From assembly GCA_017504735.1 (NCBI GenBank), contig JAFVQP010000071.1:1-14336 (forward strand): DNA of 14,336 bases, in the 5' to 3' direction. The translations under genes and the position numbers were made by a program. The notes under the pieces are model-generated. The model made no database searches, was not told where the DNA came from, and was given only the letters and a program-made list of their open reading frames with translations. Of this stretch, positions 1 through 5,972 are shown one piece after another. This DNA is from Clostridia bacterium. GTDB lineage: Bacteria > Bacillota_A > Clostridia > Christensenellales > Borkfalkiaceae. Every line of letters begins with the position of its first letter. The first letter of the stretch is position 1.

Positions 1-27
1 AAAACGGGGAGCAATGCTCTCCGTTTT
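1..27 (-). terminator. Hairpin terminator at the left edge
   Basis: A near-perfect inverted repeat pairs AAAACGGGGAGC with GCTCTCCGTTTT around a 3-nt loop; one pair is G-U. On the minus strand it lies downstream of the XRE gene's original reading frame, so it is probably that gene's terminator. The T-tract it would need falls outside the window. It could instead serve a plus-strand gene ending just to the left. It closely resembles the hairpin at 980-1008. Confidence 0.55.
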
Positions 28-60
28 AGTTTATGTCAAATGTTGTCTAATAAATATAAA

Positions 61-192
61 CTATTGTTGTGTTGATGAGTGTAACCAAAGCAATATAATC
101 CGAACCAGCCCAAAAGCTGTCTTTTGAACGCTTTTCGGCTTGTCGTCATCATAATACGTTGGTATAATTTCTTCCTTCGCACCAAAAATCAT
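61..192 (-). CDS. Possible 43-codon ORF starting inside the element
   Basis: On the minus strand an ATG at 192-190 is preceded by AAGGAAGG (208-201) with 8-nt spacing, a good ribosome binding site. The frame runs 43 codons, begins MIFGAKEEIIPTYYDDDKPK, crosses the left terminal repeat (reading LVRIILLWL) and stops at TAG 63-61 in the flanking DNA. Its last six codons are the tail that the XRE gene would have had before the insertion. The ATG overlaps, as ATGA, the stop of an upstream open frame with no start codon. I recognise no family. It may be a chance or relic frame of the element; the ribosome binding site is the only positive sign. Confidence 0.25.
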   Translation of the reverse strand: MIFGAKEEIIPTYYDDDKPKSVQKTAFGLVRIILLWLHSSTQQ

Positions 193-361
193 TTCAAAAT
201 CCTTCCTTTTGGGTGCGTAGCAATTTTGTAGCGAACAAATTTTAGACTATCAACAAGGCGAAAGCCGAAGGTAAACCAAAGCGGTTTATCAAGGATTTCA
301 ACGAAGAAGTAGGCAAAATTTGTCGCTAAAAATCTTGGTTCGGATTATATTACTTTGGTTA
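82..361. mobile_element. MITE-like element, 276 bp, TA-flanked
   Basis: Positions 82-107 and 336-361 are inverted copies of each other over 26 bp with one mismatch (C at 91). The outermost TA on each side (82-83 and 360-361) fits a TA target duplication, leaving a 276-bp element at 84-359 that starts ACCAAAG and ends CTTTGGT. No transposase is encoded, so it would be non-autonomous. TA duplication is the habit of IS630/Tc1-mariner type transposases, but the family assignment is inference. The interior has further imperfect inverted repeats: 229-244 with 315-328, 179-187 with 207-216, and a 6-bp hairpin at 272-288. Removing the element and one TA rejoins the XRE frame to a stop 6 codons further on, which supports an insertion. 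Confidence 0.7.
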
Positions 362-563
362 TGCATAAAATATCGTTTGCATCTAAATCGAGAAATTGAC
401 AAAGATTAGCAAGAGTTTCAATTTGTGGGGTTTTTCGCTTTCTTAAATAGTCGGATATCATTGCTTGGCTAACGCCGATTGCTTTTGCGATTTCCGTTTG
501 CGTGTGACCGCTATACTTGATTGCTTCGCTCACTTTTTCTTTAATTTCTTCTGCGTTTATCAT
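345..563 (-). CDS. XRE-family HTH repressor, 3' end altered by insertion
   Basis: This is a 72-residue protein that is essentially a single lambda-Cro/XRE helix-turn-helix domain. TQTEIAKAIGVSQAMISDYL (about 21-40) is the core helix-turn-helix, and RKRKTPQIETLANLCQFLDL is the usual third to fifth helix. It would bind DNA as a dimer and most likely represses its own divergent promoter region at 583-675. The ATG at 563-561 follows a G-rich site (GGGGGG) at 8 nt. The last codons (TKVI and the TAA stop) come from the terminal inverted repeat of the element at 82-361. The core domain is intact, so the protein is probably still functional; only a short variable tail (HSSTQQ by reconstruction) was lost. 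Confidence 0.85.
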   Translation of the reverse strand: MINAEEIKEKVSEAIKYSGHTQTEIAKAIGVSQAMISDYLRKRKTPQIETLANLCQFLDLDANDILCITKVI

Positions 564-586
564 AAAAAGCCCCCCAATTTTTTATT

Positions 587-592
587 ATTATA
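587..592 (-). promoter_or_regulatory. Probable -10 box of the XRE gene
   Basis: The minus strand reads TATAAT here, 24 nt before the XRE start codon. No good -35 is visible at the right distance, so this is a weak call. A palindrome (597-608) lies immediately upstream, where a bound repressor would block the promoter. Confidence 0.4.
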
Positions 593-596
593 TAAC

Positions 597-608
597 TTAT
601 AGCTATAA
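597..608. promoter_or_regulatory. Operator-like palindrome O1
   Basis: TTATAGCTATAA is a perfect 12-bp palindrome directly upstream of the presumed XRE -10 box. It shares the GCTAT core with the sites at 621-640 and 656-675. Confidence 0.45.
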
Positions 609-613
609 AATGC

Positions 614-643
614 TTGACTTATAACCATAGGCTATGGTATTAT
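614..643 (+). promoter_or_regulatory. Sigma-A type promoter of the DUF6809-like gene
   Basis: TTGACT (614-619) and TATTAT (638-643) are separated by 18 bp. The spacer is almost filled by the palindrome at 624-638, so promoter and operator overlap. A start site near 650 would place the O3 site in the first transcribed bases. Confidence 0.55.
621..640. promoter_or_regulatory. Operator-like palindrome O2
   Basis: ACCATAGGCTATGGT (624-638) has perfect 7-bp arms around a central G. Together with the preceding ATA it matches the O3 site as ATAACCA--GGCTAT. It sits between the -35 and -10 boxes of the plus-strand promoter. It is the best candidate binding site for the adjacent XRE protein; that link is inferred. 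Confidence 0.55.
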
Positions 644-655
644 TCTCCTGTAAAT

Positions 656-675
656 ATAACCAACGGCTATATAAT
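656..675. promoter_or_regulatory. Operator-like site O3
   Basis: This site repeats O2 in the same orientation 35 bp downstream (ATAACCA--GGCTAT). Its dyad symmetry is weaker. It lies just after the expected transcription start of the plus-strand gene. Confidence 0.4.
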
Positions 676-695
676 TAAAAAGGAGTTTTTGCATT

Positions 696-974
696 ATGAA
701 AAAGTATTCGGCGATTTTAGAGATGTTTTATGGACGGCGTGGGGAGGGGCAGTTGATAAAAACAACGGAGGAATATCAAAAGCAAGCGGAAAAATTGGCG
801 GATATTGCGGAAAGATTAAAAGAAAAGTTGAAGGATGATGAAGAGGGGTTAGAGTTGCTTGAGGAGTTCTTTTTTGCTTCGGCAGGGGAAGAATCGGCGG
901 CTGTGGACGAGCATTATCGCGAGGGATTTGCATTTGGTGTTTTGATGGGAATGGAGATAGCAGGTACGAGATGA
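696..974 (+). CDS. DUF6809-like small protein
   Basis: A 92-residue protein whose architecture matches the DUF6809 family of Clostridia. It has a short start (MKKYSAILEMFYGRRGEGQ), a charged helical or coiled-coil middle (about residues 25-58, rich in E and K), and the family-like C-terminal helix EHYREGFAFGVLMGMEIAG, which matches the (Y)GF-LG--M-EV pattern. The family assignment is from memory of its pattern. The molecular role is not known; members often sit in accessory regions. An AGGAG site (681-685) lies 10 nt before the ATG. The gene is divergent from the XRE gene, under an operator-bearing promoter, and ends at the terminator 980-1008. It is probably regulated by the XRE protein. Confidence 0.75.
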   Translation: MKKYSAILEMFYGRRGEGQLIKTTEEYQKQAEKLADIAERLKEKLKDDEEGLELLEEFFFASAGEESAAVDEHYREGFAFGVLMGMEIAGTR

Positions 975-979
975 AGTAG

Positions 980-1008
980 AAACGGGGGCGAATGTTCTCC
1001 GTTTTTTT
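980..1008 (+). terminator. Intrinsic terminator of the DUF6809-like gene
   Basis: AAACGGGGG pairs with the bases up to CCGTTT at 999-1004, with two G-U pairs and a short loop. It is followed by a T run to 1008. It starts six bases after the stop codon. Confidence 0.75.
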
Positions 1009-1148
1009 GGTGAAATTGTAGCTTTGCTATAGTAAAATTTTGCTAACGCAAAGTGAAGTTTTCCCTGTGAGCAAGATGTTACAATTGTTGATAAGAGCCA
1101 CAACTTTTGAGGCACACAAAAAACTTCACGATTTCCCCCTCTATTTAG
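1009..1148. other. Non-coding spacer with inverted repeats
   Basis: No convincing gene is present. GTGAAGTTTT (1053-1062) is repeated inverted as AAAACTTCAC (1120-1129). A smaller hairpin CTTTGC/GCAAAG (1022-1027 with 1048-1053) lies to its left. The spacer separates the AT-rich accessory module from the promoter of the membrane protein gene. It may be a remnant of a repeat family. Confidence 0.4.
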
Positions 1149-1177
1149 TTTACTTTTTTGTGATTTTCGGTTACAAT
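1149..1177 (+). promoter_or_regulatory. Sigma-A type promoter of the GT-C-like gene
   Basis: TTTACT (1149-1154) and TACAAT (1172-1177) are separated by 17 bp. This predicts a start near 1184 and a leader of about 57 nt. Confidence 0.55.
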
Positions 1178-1200
1178 AAGGGCATGTAATATATAAGGAA

Positions 1201-1229
1201 GGAAAATTTCCCCTAAAGGGGACTTTTCC
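1201..1229 (+). promoter_or_regulatory. Leader hairpin just before the ribosome binding site
   Basis: GGAAAA (1201-1206) pairs with TTTTCC (1224-1229) and CCCC (1210-1213) with GGGG (1218-1221), around a TAAA loop and a small internal loop. The AAGGAG site begins two bases later (1231-1236), only 4 nt from the ATG. The hairpin could protect the mRNA or modulate ribosome access. It has no T-tract and is not a terminator. Confidence 0.4.
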
Positions 1230-1240
1230 GAAGGAGCACT

Positions 1241-3172
1241 ATGAAAAAGATAACCGCATATACTTGGGCGTTTATCCTGGCAATCCTCGTATTTTTCACC
1301 GTGGGTATGTTTACCCTCGGCTCGACAAAATCGACGGGTAAAACAATGACGGTGTTAAAAAATACGACCGTCTATTATGAAATCGACAACGACGGTAAAA
1401 ATGAAACCATCGAGTCGATTTATCTGAACGTTGGCGCAATCCACGCCGAGCTTGGTACGGAAGCAACGCTTACGGTAAAAGCGAGCAACTCTTCCTCGTC
1501 CGTTTCCCCCTCTAGCGCAAGCTGGGCGGTGTTCGGCAGTGCAATCAAAGTTTGTAACGTTTCCAATGAGACGAATTCGAACAGCCAATTGTATAACTGG
1601 GTAAACGTTGCATCGGGCTTGAGCAAGAGCGCGTATAAAATTTCCTTCACCTCCGACGTGGCTTTGGATTTGAATGAAATCGTGGCTGTGAATAAGTCGG
1701 GGGAAATCGTTACCCTTAAAGCATATGCAGCAAATGGCTATTCGTTGGCGGAAATCAATTCCACCATTGATAAACAGGGCAATTTTGCACGTTTCCTCAA
1801 GGATGGCAAGGTGGAATTGAGCAATGGCGCGTTTGAAAACCTTGCGCAGGAAGAGGGCTATTACATGAGCTCTGTACAAAACGTGCTTGCAGGCAATACG
1901 AAAATTGACGCAGTATTTACCTTGGACGGTAACTTTAACTACCTTGCGACCATCTTGATGACTCCTTCCGTGGCAATTTTTGGTAACAGCGCATTTGCGC
2001 TTCGCTTACCTGCGTTTGTTGCGACCTGCTTGTTGATTGTATTTGCGTTCTTACTCGTAAAAGAATTGACAAAGCGCGAACAGTTTGCCTTCTATTTTAG
2101 CCTTGTTTTGATGTTTGGCGGTTTGGCGACGACGGTGGGCCGTTTGGGTGCGCCTTACGTGATGGTTGCAAGTGCAATCGTTGCTAGCGCATATTTCATG
2201 TACGCATTCTTCGCACACGGCATTTCGACCAAGGATATGCTTGGCGGTGCGTTAAATATCTTGGTTTCGGGTTTATTTGGCGCAGCGGCAATCGCCATGG
2301 ATATTACCGCAATTTTGCCCATTGCAGGTGTTGCGGTTATCTACGCGTTCGGTTTAAAGAGACAAAAGAAAGCGCACGTTTTGGCGCTTGAAAAGGTAAC
2401 GGATGAAAAGGCAACGCTTCGTGAAAAGAATGCTTACGCAACGAAGACCCGCCTTAGCTACGGCTTTGCGGCGTTGTCCTTCGGTGTGGGTACGATTGTC
2501 CTTATGTTGTTCTCGGCGGTGCTTTGCTACTCGGCATACGTTCGCGCAATGAACAATGCGGACGTCAATTTCCTGGCAATGATATGGAAAGGGATTGCGG
2601 CATCCTTCCGTGACAACGGTGTAACCTACTATACGGCGAAGAATGCATCCATCCTTTCGTGGTTGATTCCTTATAGACCTGCGGCTTTGTTTACGGGCGT
2701 TGTAAACGCAGGGGAAGGCGCATACGTAGGTTGGCACGTATTGCCTAACATTGCGGTGCTGGTTTGTTCGGCGTTGGCATTTATTGCTTGCACCGTGAAG
2801 GTAATCCTTGACCTTGCAAAGAAGAAAAACGATAAAATGGCTTTGCGTATGAGAAGAGCTTATCTTGTATTGCTTGGCGGTATGGTATTGGCGCTCGGCG
2901 CAGGCTTGCTCCGCGGAAACGTATCCGCGCTTTCGGGTATGCTCTTCCACGTATTCTACCTTGGGTTCTTGCCCTTGGTAGCAAGCTTACTCCCTGAGGG
3001 GGAAACTGTACAGGATAAAGCGCTGATCAACGTAGGTTGCATCACCTTGGTTGCGGTGTTTGCCTTGGTATTTATCTTGGCTTTGCCTGTGATGTACGGT
3101 ATGGCGATTATGGCAAATCGTGCAAACCTTTTCAACTGGATGAGCTTATTCTCCAACGGCTTTTTTAAATAA
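1241..3172 (+). CDS. Polytopic GT-C glycosyltransferase-like protein
   Basis: A 643-residue membrane protein. One transmembrane helix (about 8-27) is followed by a Ser/Thr/Asn-rich extracytoplasmic region of about 170 residues, then about eight to ten more helices. Features of the PMT/ArnT-like (GT39/GT83, GT-C) fold are visible: EEGYY (204-208) matches the acidic DE-x-YY motif of the first outer loop, followed by IFGNSAFALRLPAF (247-260) and then GGLATTVGRLGAPYVMVASA (293-312), where the family has its -R--xxD-- helix. These enzymes move sugars from polyprenyl-phosphate carriers to outer acceptors. In typical members the first helix leads almost directly to the acidic motif; here a beta-rich domain is inserted between them. 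A cytoplasmic charged loop lies around 372-405. The gene stands alone, with its own promoter. Substrate unknown; an inactive relative is possible. Confidence 0.55.
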   Translation: MKKITAYTWAFILAILVFFTVGMFTLGSTKSTGKTMTVLKNTTVYYEIDNDGKNETIESIYLNVGAIHAELGTEATLTVKASNSSSSVSPSSASWAVFGSAIKVCNVSNETNSNSQLYNWVNVASGLSKSAYKISFTSDVALDLNEIVAVNKSGEIVTLKAYAANGYSLAEINSTIDKQGNFARFLKDGKVELSNGAFENLAQEEGYYMSSVQNVLAGNTKIDAVFTLDGNFNYLATILMTPSVAIFGNSAFALRLPAFVATCLLIVFAFLLVKELTKREQFAFYFSLVLMFGGLATTVGRLGAPYVMVASAIVASAYFMYAFFAHGISTKDMLGGALNILVSGLFGAAAIAMDITAILPIAGVAVIYAFGLKRQKKAHVLALEKVTDEKATLREKNAYATKTRLSYGFAALSFGVGTIVLMLFSAVLCYSAYVRAMNNADVNFLAMIWKGIAASFRDNGVTYYTAKNASILSWLIPYRPAALFTGVVNAGEGAYVGWHVLPNIAVLVCSALAFIACTVKVILDLAKKKNDKMALRMRRAYLVLLGGMVLALGAGLLRGNVSALSGMLFHVFYLGFLPLVASLLPEGETVQDKALINVGCITLVAVFALVFILALPVMYGMAIMANRANLFNWMSLFSNGFFK

Positions 3173-3186
3173 GTAAACGGCGCAAT

Positions 3187-3207
3187 CCGCAGGGGCTTCC
3201 CTTGCGG
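3187..3207 (+). terminator. Intergenic hairpin, possible weak terminator
   Basis: A 9-bp stem (one G-U) with a 3-nt CTT loop begins 14 bases after the membrane protein gene's stop. Only a TTTT at 3215-3218 follows, so termination would be weak. It may equally mark the 5' region of the next operon. Confidence 0.35.
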
Positions 3208-3229
3208 TAGTTGCTTTTAGGAGTATATC

Positions 3230-4765
3230 ATGATTGCTAGAGTGCAAAGTTATGCCTTGGCTGGGTTAGAGGGCGTGTGTGTAACGGTAGAAGCGGATAT
3301 TTCCCGCGGCGTACCTTCGTACGAGATGGTAGGGTTACCCGATGCCGCTGTGAAGGAATCGAAAGAACGTGTAAGAAGCGCGATTAAAAACAGCGCGCTG
3401 GAATTTCCCATGCACAAAATCACCGTAAACTTCGCACCTGCCTATGTAAAAAAAGAGGGCTCGTCTTTTGACCTGCCCGTGGCAATCAGTTTGTTAATCG
3501 GTTACGGTGCTTTAAAAGCGAAAGTGGACGGTATGGTATTTTTGGGCGAACTTGCCTTAAACGGGGATTTGCGCCCCGTTTCAGGGGTGCTGCCTGCCAT
3601 TATCTCCGCCCGTGATAAAGGCTTTACAAAATTCGTTATCCCCAAAGAAAATGCGCGCGAAGCGAGTTTTATCAAGGGTGTAAACGTGTATGCGGCGAAA
3701 AATCTCAAAGAGGTTGTTGATCACTTGTCAGGCTTTGCGCCGATGGAGCCTGTACCTGCAGGGTCGTTTGCGAAAGCAGAGGATGGAAGACGTACCAGCG
3801 GTGATTTGGCATTTGTCAAAGGTCAAGCAATCGCAAAACGTGCTTTAGAAGTGGCGGTTGCAGGCGGTCACAACGTACTGTTCGTCGGCCCTCCCGGCAG
3901 TGGTAAAACGATGCTTGCAAGATGTTTGCCTTCCGTGATGCCTGATATGTCGTTTGACGAGGCGCTTGAAATTACGAAAATACACTCGGTAGCAGGTACG
4001 CTTGGCGATGCGGGGATTGTGACGGAACGTCCCTTCCGTACCCCTCACCACACGGCAACCACCGTTTCTTTGTGCGGCGGCGGTAATAAAAACGTGCACC
4101 CTGGTGAAATCAGTTTGGCACACGGCGGTGTATTATTCTTGGACGAATTGCCCGAATATAAGCGTTCCGCCTTAGAATCCCTTCGTCAGCCTTTGGAAGA
4201 TGGGGTGATCACCATTTCACGTGCAGGCGGTACGGTTACTTATCCAGCATCCTTTATGCTTTGCGCAAGTATGAACCCTTGCCCTTGCGGGAACTACGGA
4301 AGTGCGAAACGCCGTTGTTCTTGTACCCCCAACGATATTCGTAAATATCGTGCCCGTGTGTCGGGCCCTTTGCTTGACCGAATTGATATTCAGGTAGAGG
4401 TGGACGGGGTAGAATACGACGACCTCGTTTCCGAAGCGCAGGAAGAAAGCAGCGCGCAGGTAAAAGAACGCGCGGATATGGCAAGAAAAATTCAGCGTAC
4501 CCGTTTTGAGGGTAGTGCGGTCAACACGAATGCGGAGATGAGCGAAAGAGAAACGCGTGAATATTGCCGTTTGGATGCGGAATGTGAAAAAGCGCTTCGC
4601 GAAGCGTTTGAAAGCTTACACCTTTCCGCACGTGCTCGTTCTCGTATCTTAAAAGTAGCGCGTACGATTGCCGATTTAGAGCTGTCGGAAAATATCACCA
4701 TTGAGCATTTATACGAAGCGATTTCCTATCGTACGTACGGTGCAACGTTGTCTGAAATTGATTGA
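3230..4765 (+). CDS. YifB/ComM-family Mg-chelatase-like AAA+ ATPase
   Basis: A 511-residue protein of normal family length. Residues 1-170 form the Lon-protease-like N-terminal domain (start MIARVQSYALAGLEG, family block FAPAYVKKEGSSFDLPVA). The AAA+ core has Walker A GPPGSGKT (220-227), Walker B VLFLDE (301-306), and the Cys-rich CASMNPCPCGNYG stretch followed by RVSGPLLDRIDI. The C-terminal helical lid is present. In naturally transformable bacteria ComM is a hexameric helicase that extends heteroduplex during integration of incoming DNA; in Firmicutes its role is less tested. AGGAG (3219-3223) is 6 nt from the ATG. It is the first gene of the dense block and sits two genes before dprA, which suits a DNA-uptake role. 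Confidence 0.93.
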   Translation: MIARVQSYALAGLEGVCVTVEADISRGVPSYEMVGLPDAAVKESKERVRSAIKNSALEFPMHKITVNFAPAYVKKEGSSFDLPVAISLLIGYGALKAKVDGMVFLGELALNGDLRPVSGVLPAIISARDKGFTKFVIPKENAREASFIKGVNVYAAKNLKEVVDHLSGFAPMEPVPAGSFAKAEDGRRTSGDLAFVKGQAIAKRALEVAVAGGHNVLFVGPPGSGKTMLARCLPSVMPDMSFDEALEITKIHSVAGTLGDAGIVTERPFRTPHHTATTVSLCGGGNKNVHPGEISLAHGGVLFLDELPEYKRSALESLRQPLEDGVITISRAGGTVTYPASFMLCASMNPCPCGNYGSAKRRCSCTPNDIRKYRARVSGPLLDRIDIQVEVDGVEYDDLVSEAQEESSAQVKERADMARKIQRTRFEGSAVNTNAEMSERETREYCRLDAECEKALREAFESLHLSARARSRILKVARTIADLELSENITIEHLYEAISYRTYGATLSEID

Positions 4766-4774
4766 GGTGAAGGT

Positions 4775-5056
4775 ATGTTGTGGAAAGTTTGGTTGATTAT
4801 TTTGGCGGCGGTCAGCTTGGTTACCTTCGTATTCTATGCGGTGGATAAAAGCAAGGCAAAACGAGGCGTTTGGCGTATTTCCGAAAAGACTTTACTGCTT
4901 TTATCCTTCTTTGGCGGTGCGGCTGGCGGTTATTTGGCGATGCATATGGTGCATCATAAGACGAAAAAGTGGCATTTCCACTTTATCCACGTGCTTGCGT
5001 TGGCTTGGCAAATTGCCTTGTTGGTGTATTTGTTTATAAATCGGAATATATTGTAA
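4775..5056 (+). CDS. DUF1294 family small membrane protein
   Basis: A 93-residue protein with an N-terminal helix (about 3-22), the family signature DKSKAKRGVWRISEKTLLLL followed by GGAAGGYLAMHMVHHKTKKWHFHF, and a last helix (about 73-90). That order of VDK--A---RI-E--L-----GG and HKT-K--F is diagnostic of DUF1294. Function is unknown; members are inner-membrane proteins. It starts 9 bases after the yifB stop behind a GAGGTGAAGG site and precedes dprA by 13 bases, so it should be co-transcribed. Confidence 0.85.
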   Translation: MLWKVWLIILAAVSLVTFVFYAVDKSKAKRGVWRISEKTLLLLSFFGGAAGGYLAMHMVHHKTKKWHFHFIHVLALAWQIALLVYLFINRNIL

Positions 5057-5069
5057 GAGAGGAAAGCTT

Positions 5070-5936
5070 GTGAGCAGTTGCGACAAGGCACAACCGATTG
5101 TGGAAATCCCCATTTCCAGCCCCGATTATCCTGCGGAGTGGAAGTCGTTACCCGACGCGCCGCCCGTGATATACGCAAGGGGGAATATCGCCCTGTTGCG
5201 GGGTAGAAAATTGACGGTTGTGGGATCTCGTCGCACACCTGCCCCTGCCTTAAAGCTTGGGGCGAGGATTTGTAAGGAGCTGTCGGAAGCTGTGACAATC
5301 GTTACAGGCACGGCGGACGGCGGTGACGGTGCGGCAATCGAAGGTGCGCTTTCGGGAAATGGTAGAGTGATTTGCGTGTTGGCAGGCGGTTTTTCCGCTT
5401 TACCGCAAGCGAGTCTTCAACTTCTAAACGAAGTGGCGAAAAGAGGCTTGCTCCTATCCCCTTACCCTTACGAAACAGAGGTTAGGGCGTTTTCTTACGA
5501 GTATAGAAATAAACTGCTGGCAACCCTCGGTGAAGGGGTTTTCGTGTTGGGTGCGGCAGAAAAGAGCGGTGCGCTCATCACGGCAAAATATGCCATGGCG
5601 CAGGAGAAACCCATCTTTGCGTTGCCTTATTTTCCAGGCAGCGCGGCAGGCGAGGGTTGTAACAAATTGTTGAAAACGGGTGGAATTTTAACGGAAAATG
5701 CGTTGGATATCACCACTCGAATGGGTATAAAAACGGAAGAAAAAACGCGCGTTGTCACCTTGACAGCGGACGAAGAGAAGCTTCTGACGGCGTTAAAAAC
5801 TTTGGCGGAAGGGCATGCAAGCGAGCTTGCCGCCGCGGCAGGGATTCCACCTTTCAAGGTAAGGGCTGTACTCTCCGCATTGGAAGTCAAAGGCTTGGTA
5901 ACTGCCTTGGGCGGAAACCGTTACGCGCCCGTGTAA
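5070..5936 (+). CDS. dprA: DprA-like DNA processing protein, divergent
   Basis: A 288-residue protein, short for the family because the N-terminal SAM-like domain is essentially missing. The Rossmann-like domain shows YARGN (35-39), VGSR (51-54), a reworked nucleotide/DNA loop TGTADGGDG (79-87) where most DprAs have SGLARGID, then EYRNKLLA (144-151) and EKSGALITAKYA (164-175). A C-terminal winged helix (about 230-288) follows, as in the DprA/WH class. DprA binds incoming single-stranded DNA and loads RecA. The loss of the Arg in the signature loop is unusual and could weaken DNA binding. Start is GTG at 5070 behind GAGAGG. Its position just before topA matches Firmicutes smf/dprA, so orthology is secure even if activity is not. 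Confidence 0.88.
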   Translation: MSSCDKAQPIVEIPISSPDYPAEWKSLPDAPPVIYARGNIALLRGRKLTVVGSRRTPAPALKLGARICKELSEAVTIVTGTADGGDGAAIEGALSGNGRVICVLAGGFSALPQASLQLLNEVAKRGLLLSPYPYETEVRAFSYEYRNKLLATLGEGVFVLGAAEKSGALITAKYAMAQEKPIFALPYFPGSAAGEGCNKLLKTGGILTENALDITTRMGIKTEEKTRVVTLTADEEKLLTALKTLAEGHASELAAAAGIPPFKVRAVLSALEVKGLVTALGGNRYAPV

Positions 5937-5972
5937 CTTAACATTGTAAAAAATTTTTTAAGGATATATAGA

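Noticed and set aside
614..838. Plus-strand open frame overlapping the operator region and the DUF6809-like gene
   Set aside because: It starts at the promoter itself, has no ribosome binding site, and overlaps the better-supported gene in another frame.
345..974. XRE plus small protein as a toxin-antitoxin pair
   Set aside because: The genes are divergent rather than in an operon, and the DUF6809-like protein has no toxin motif. The arrangement fits repressor and target better.
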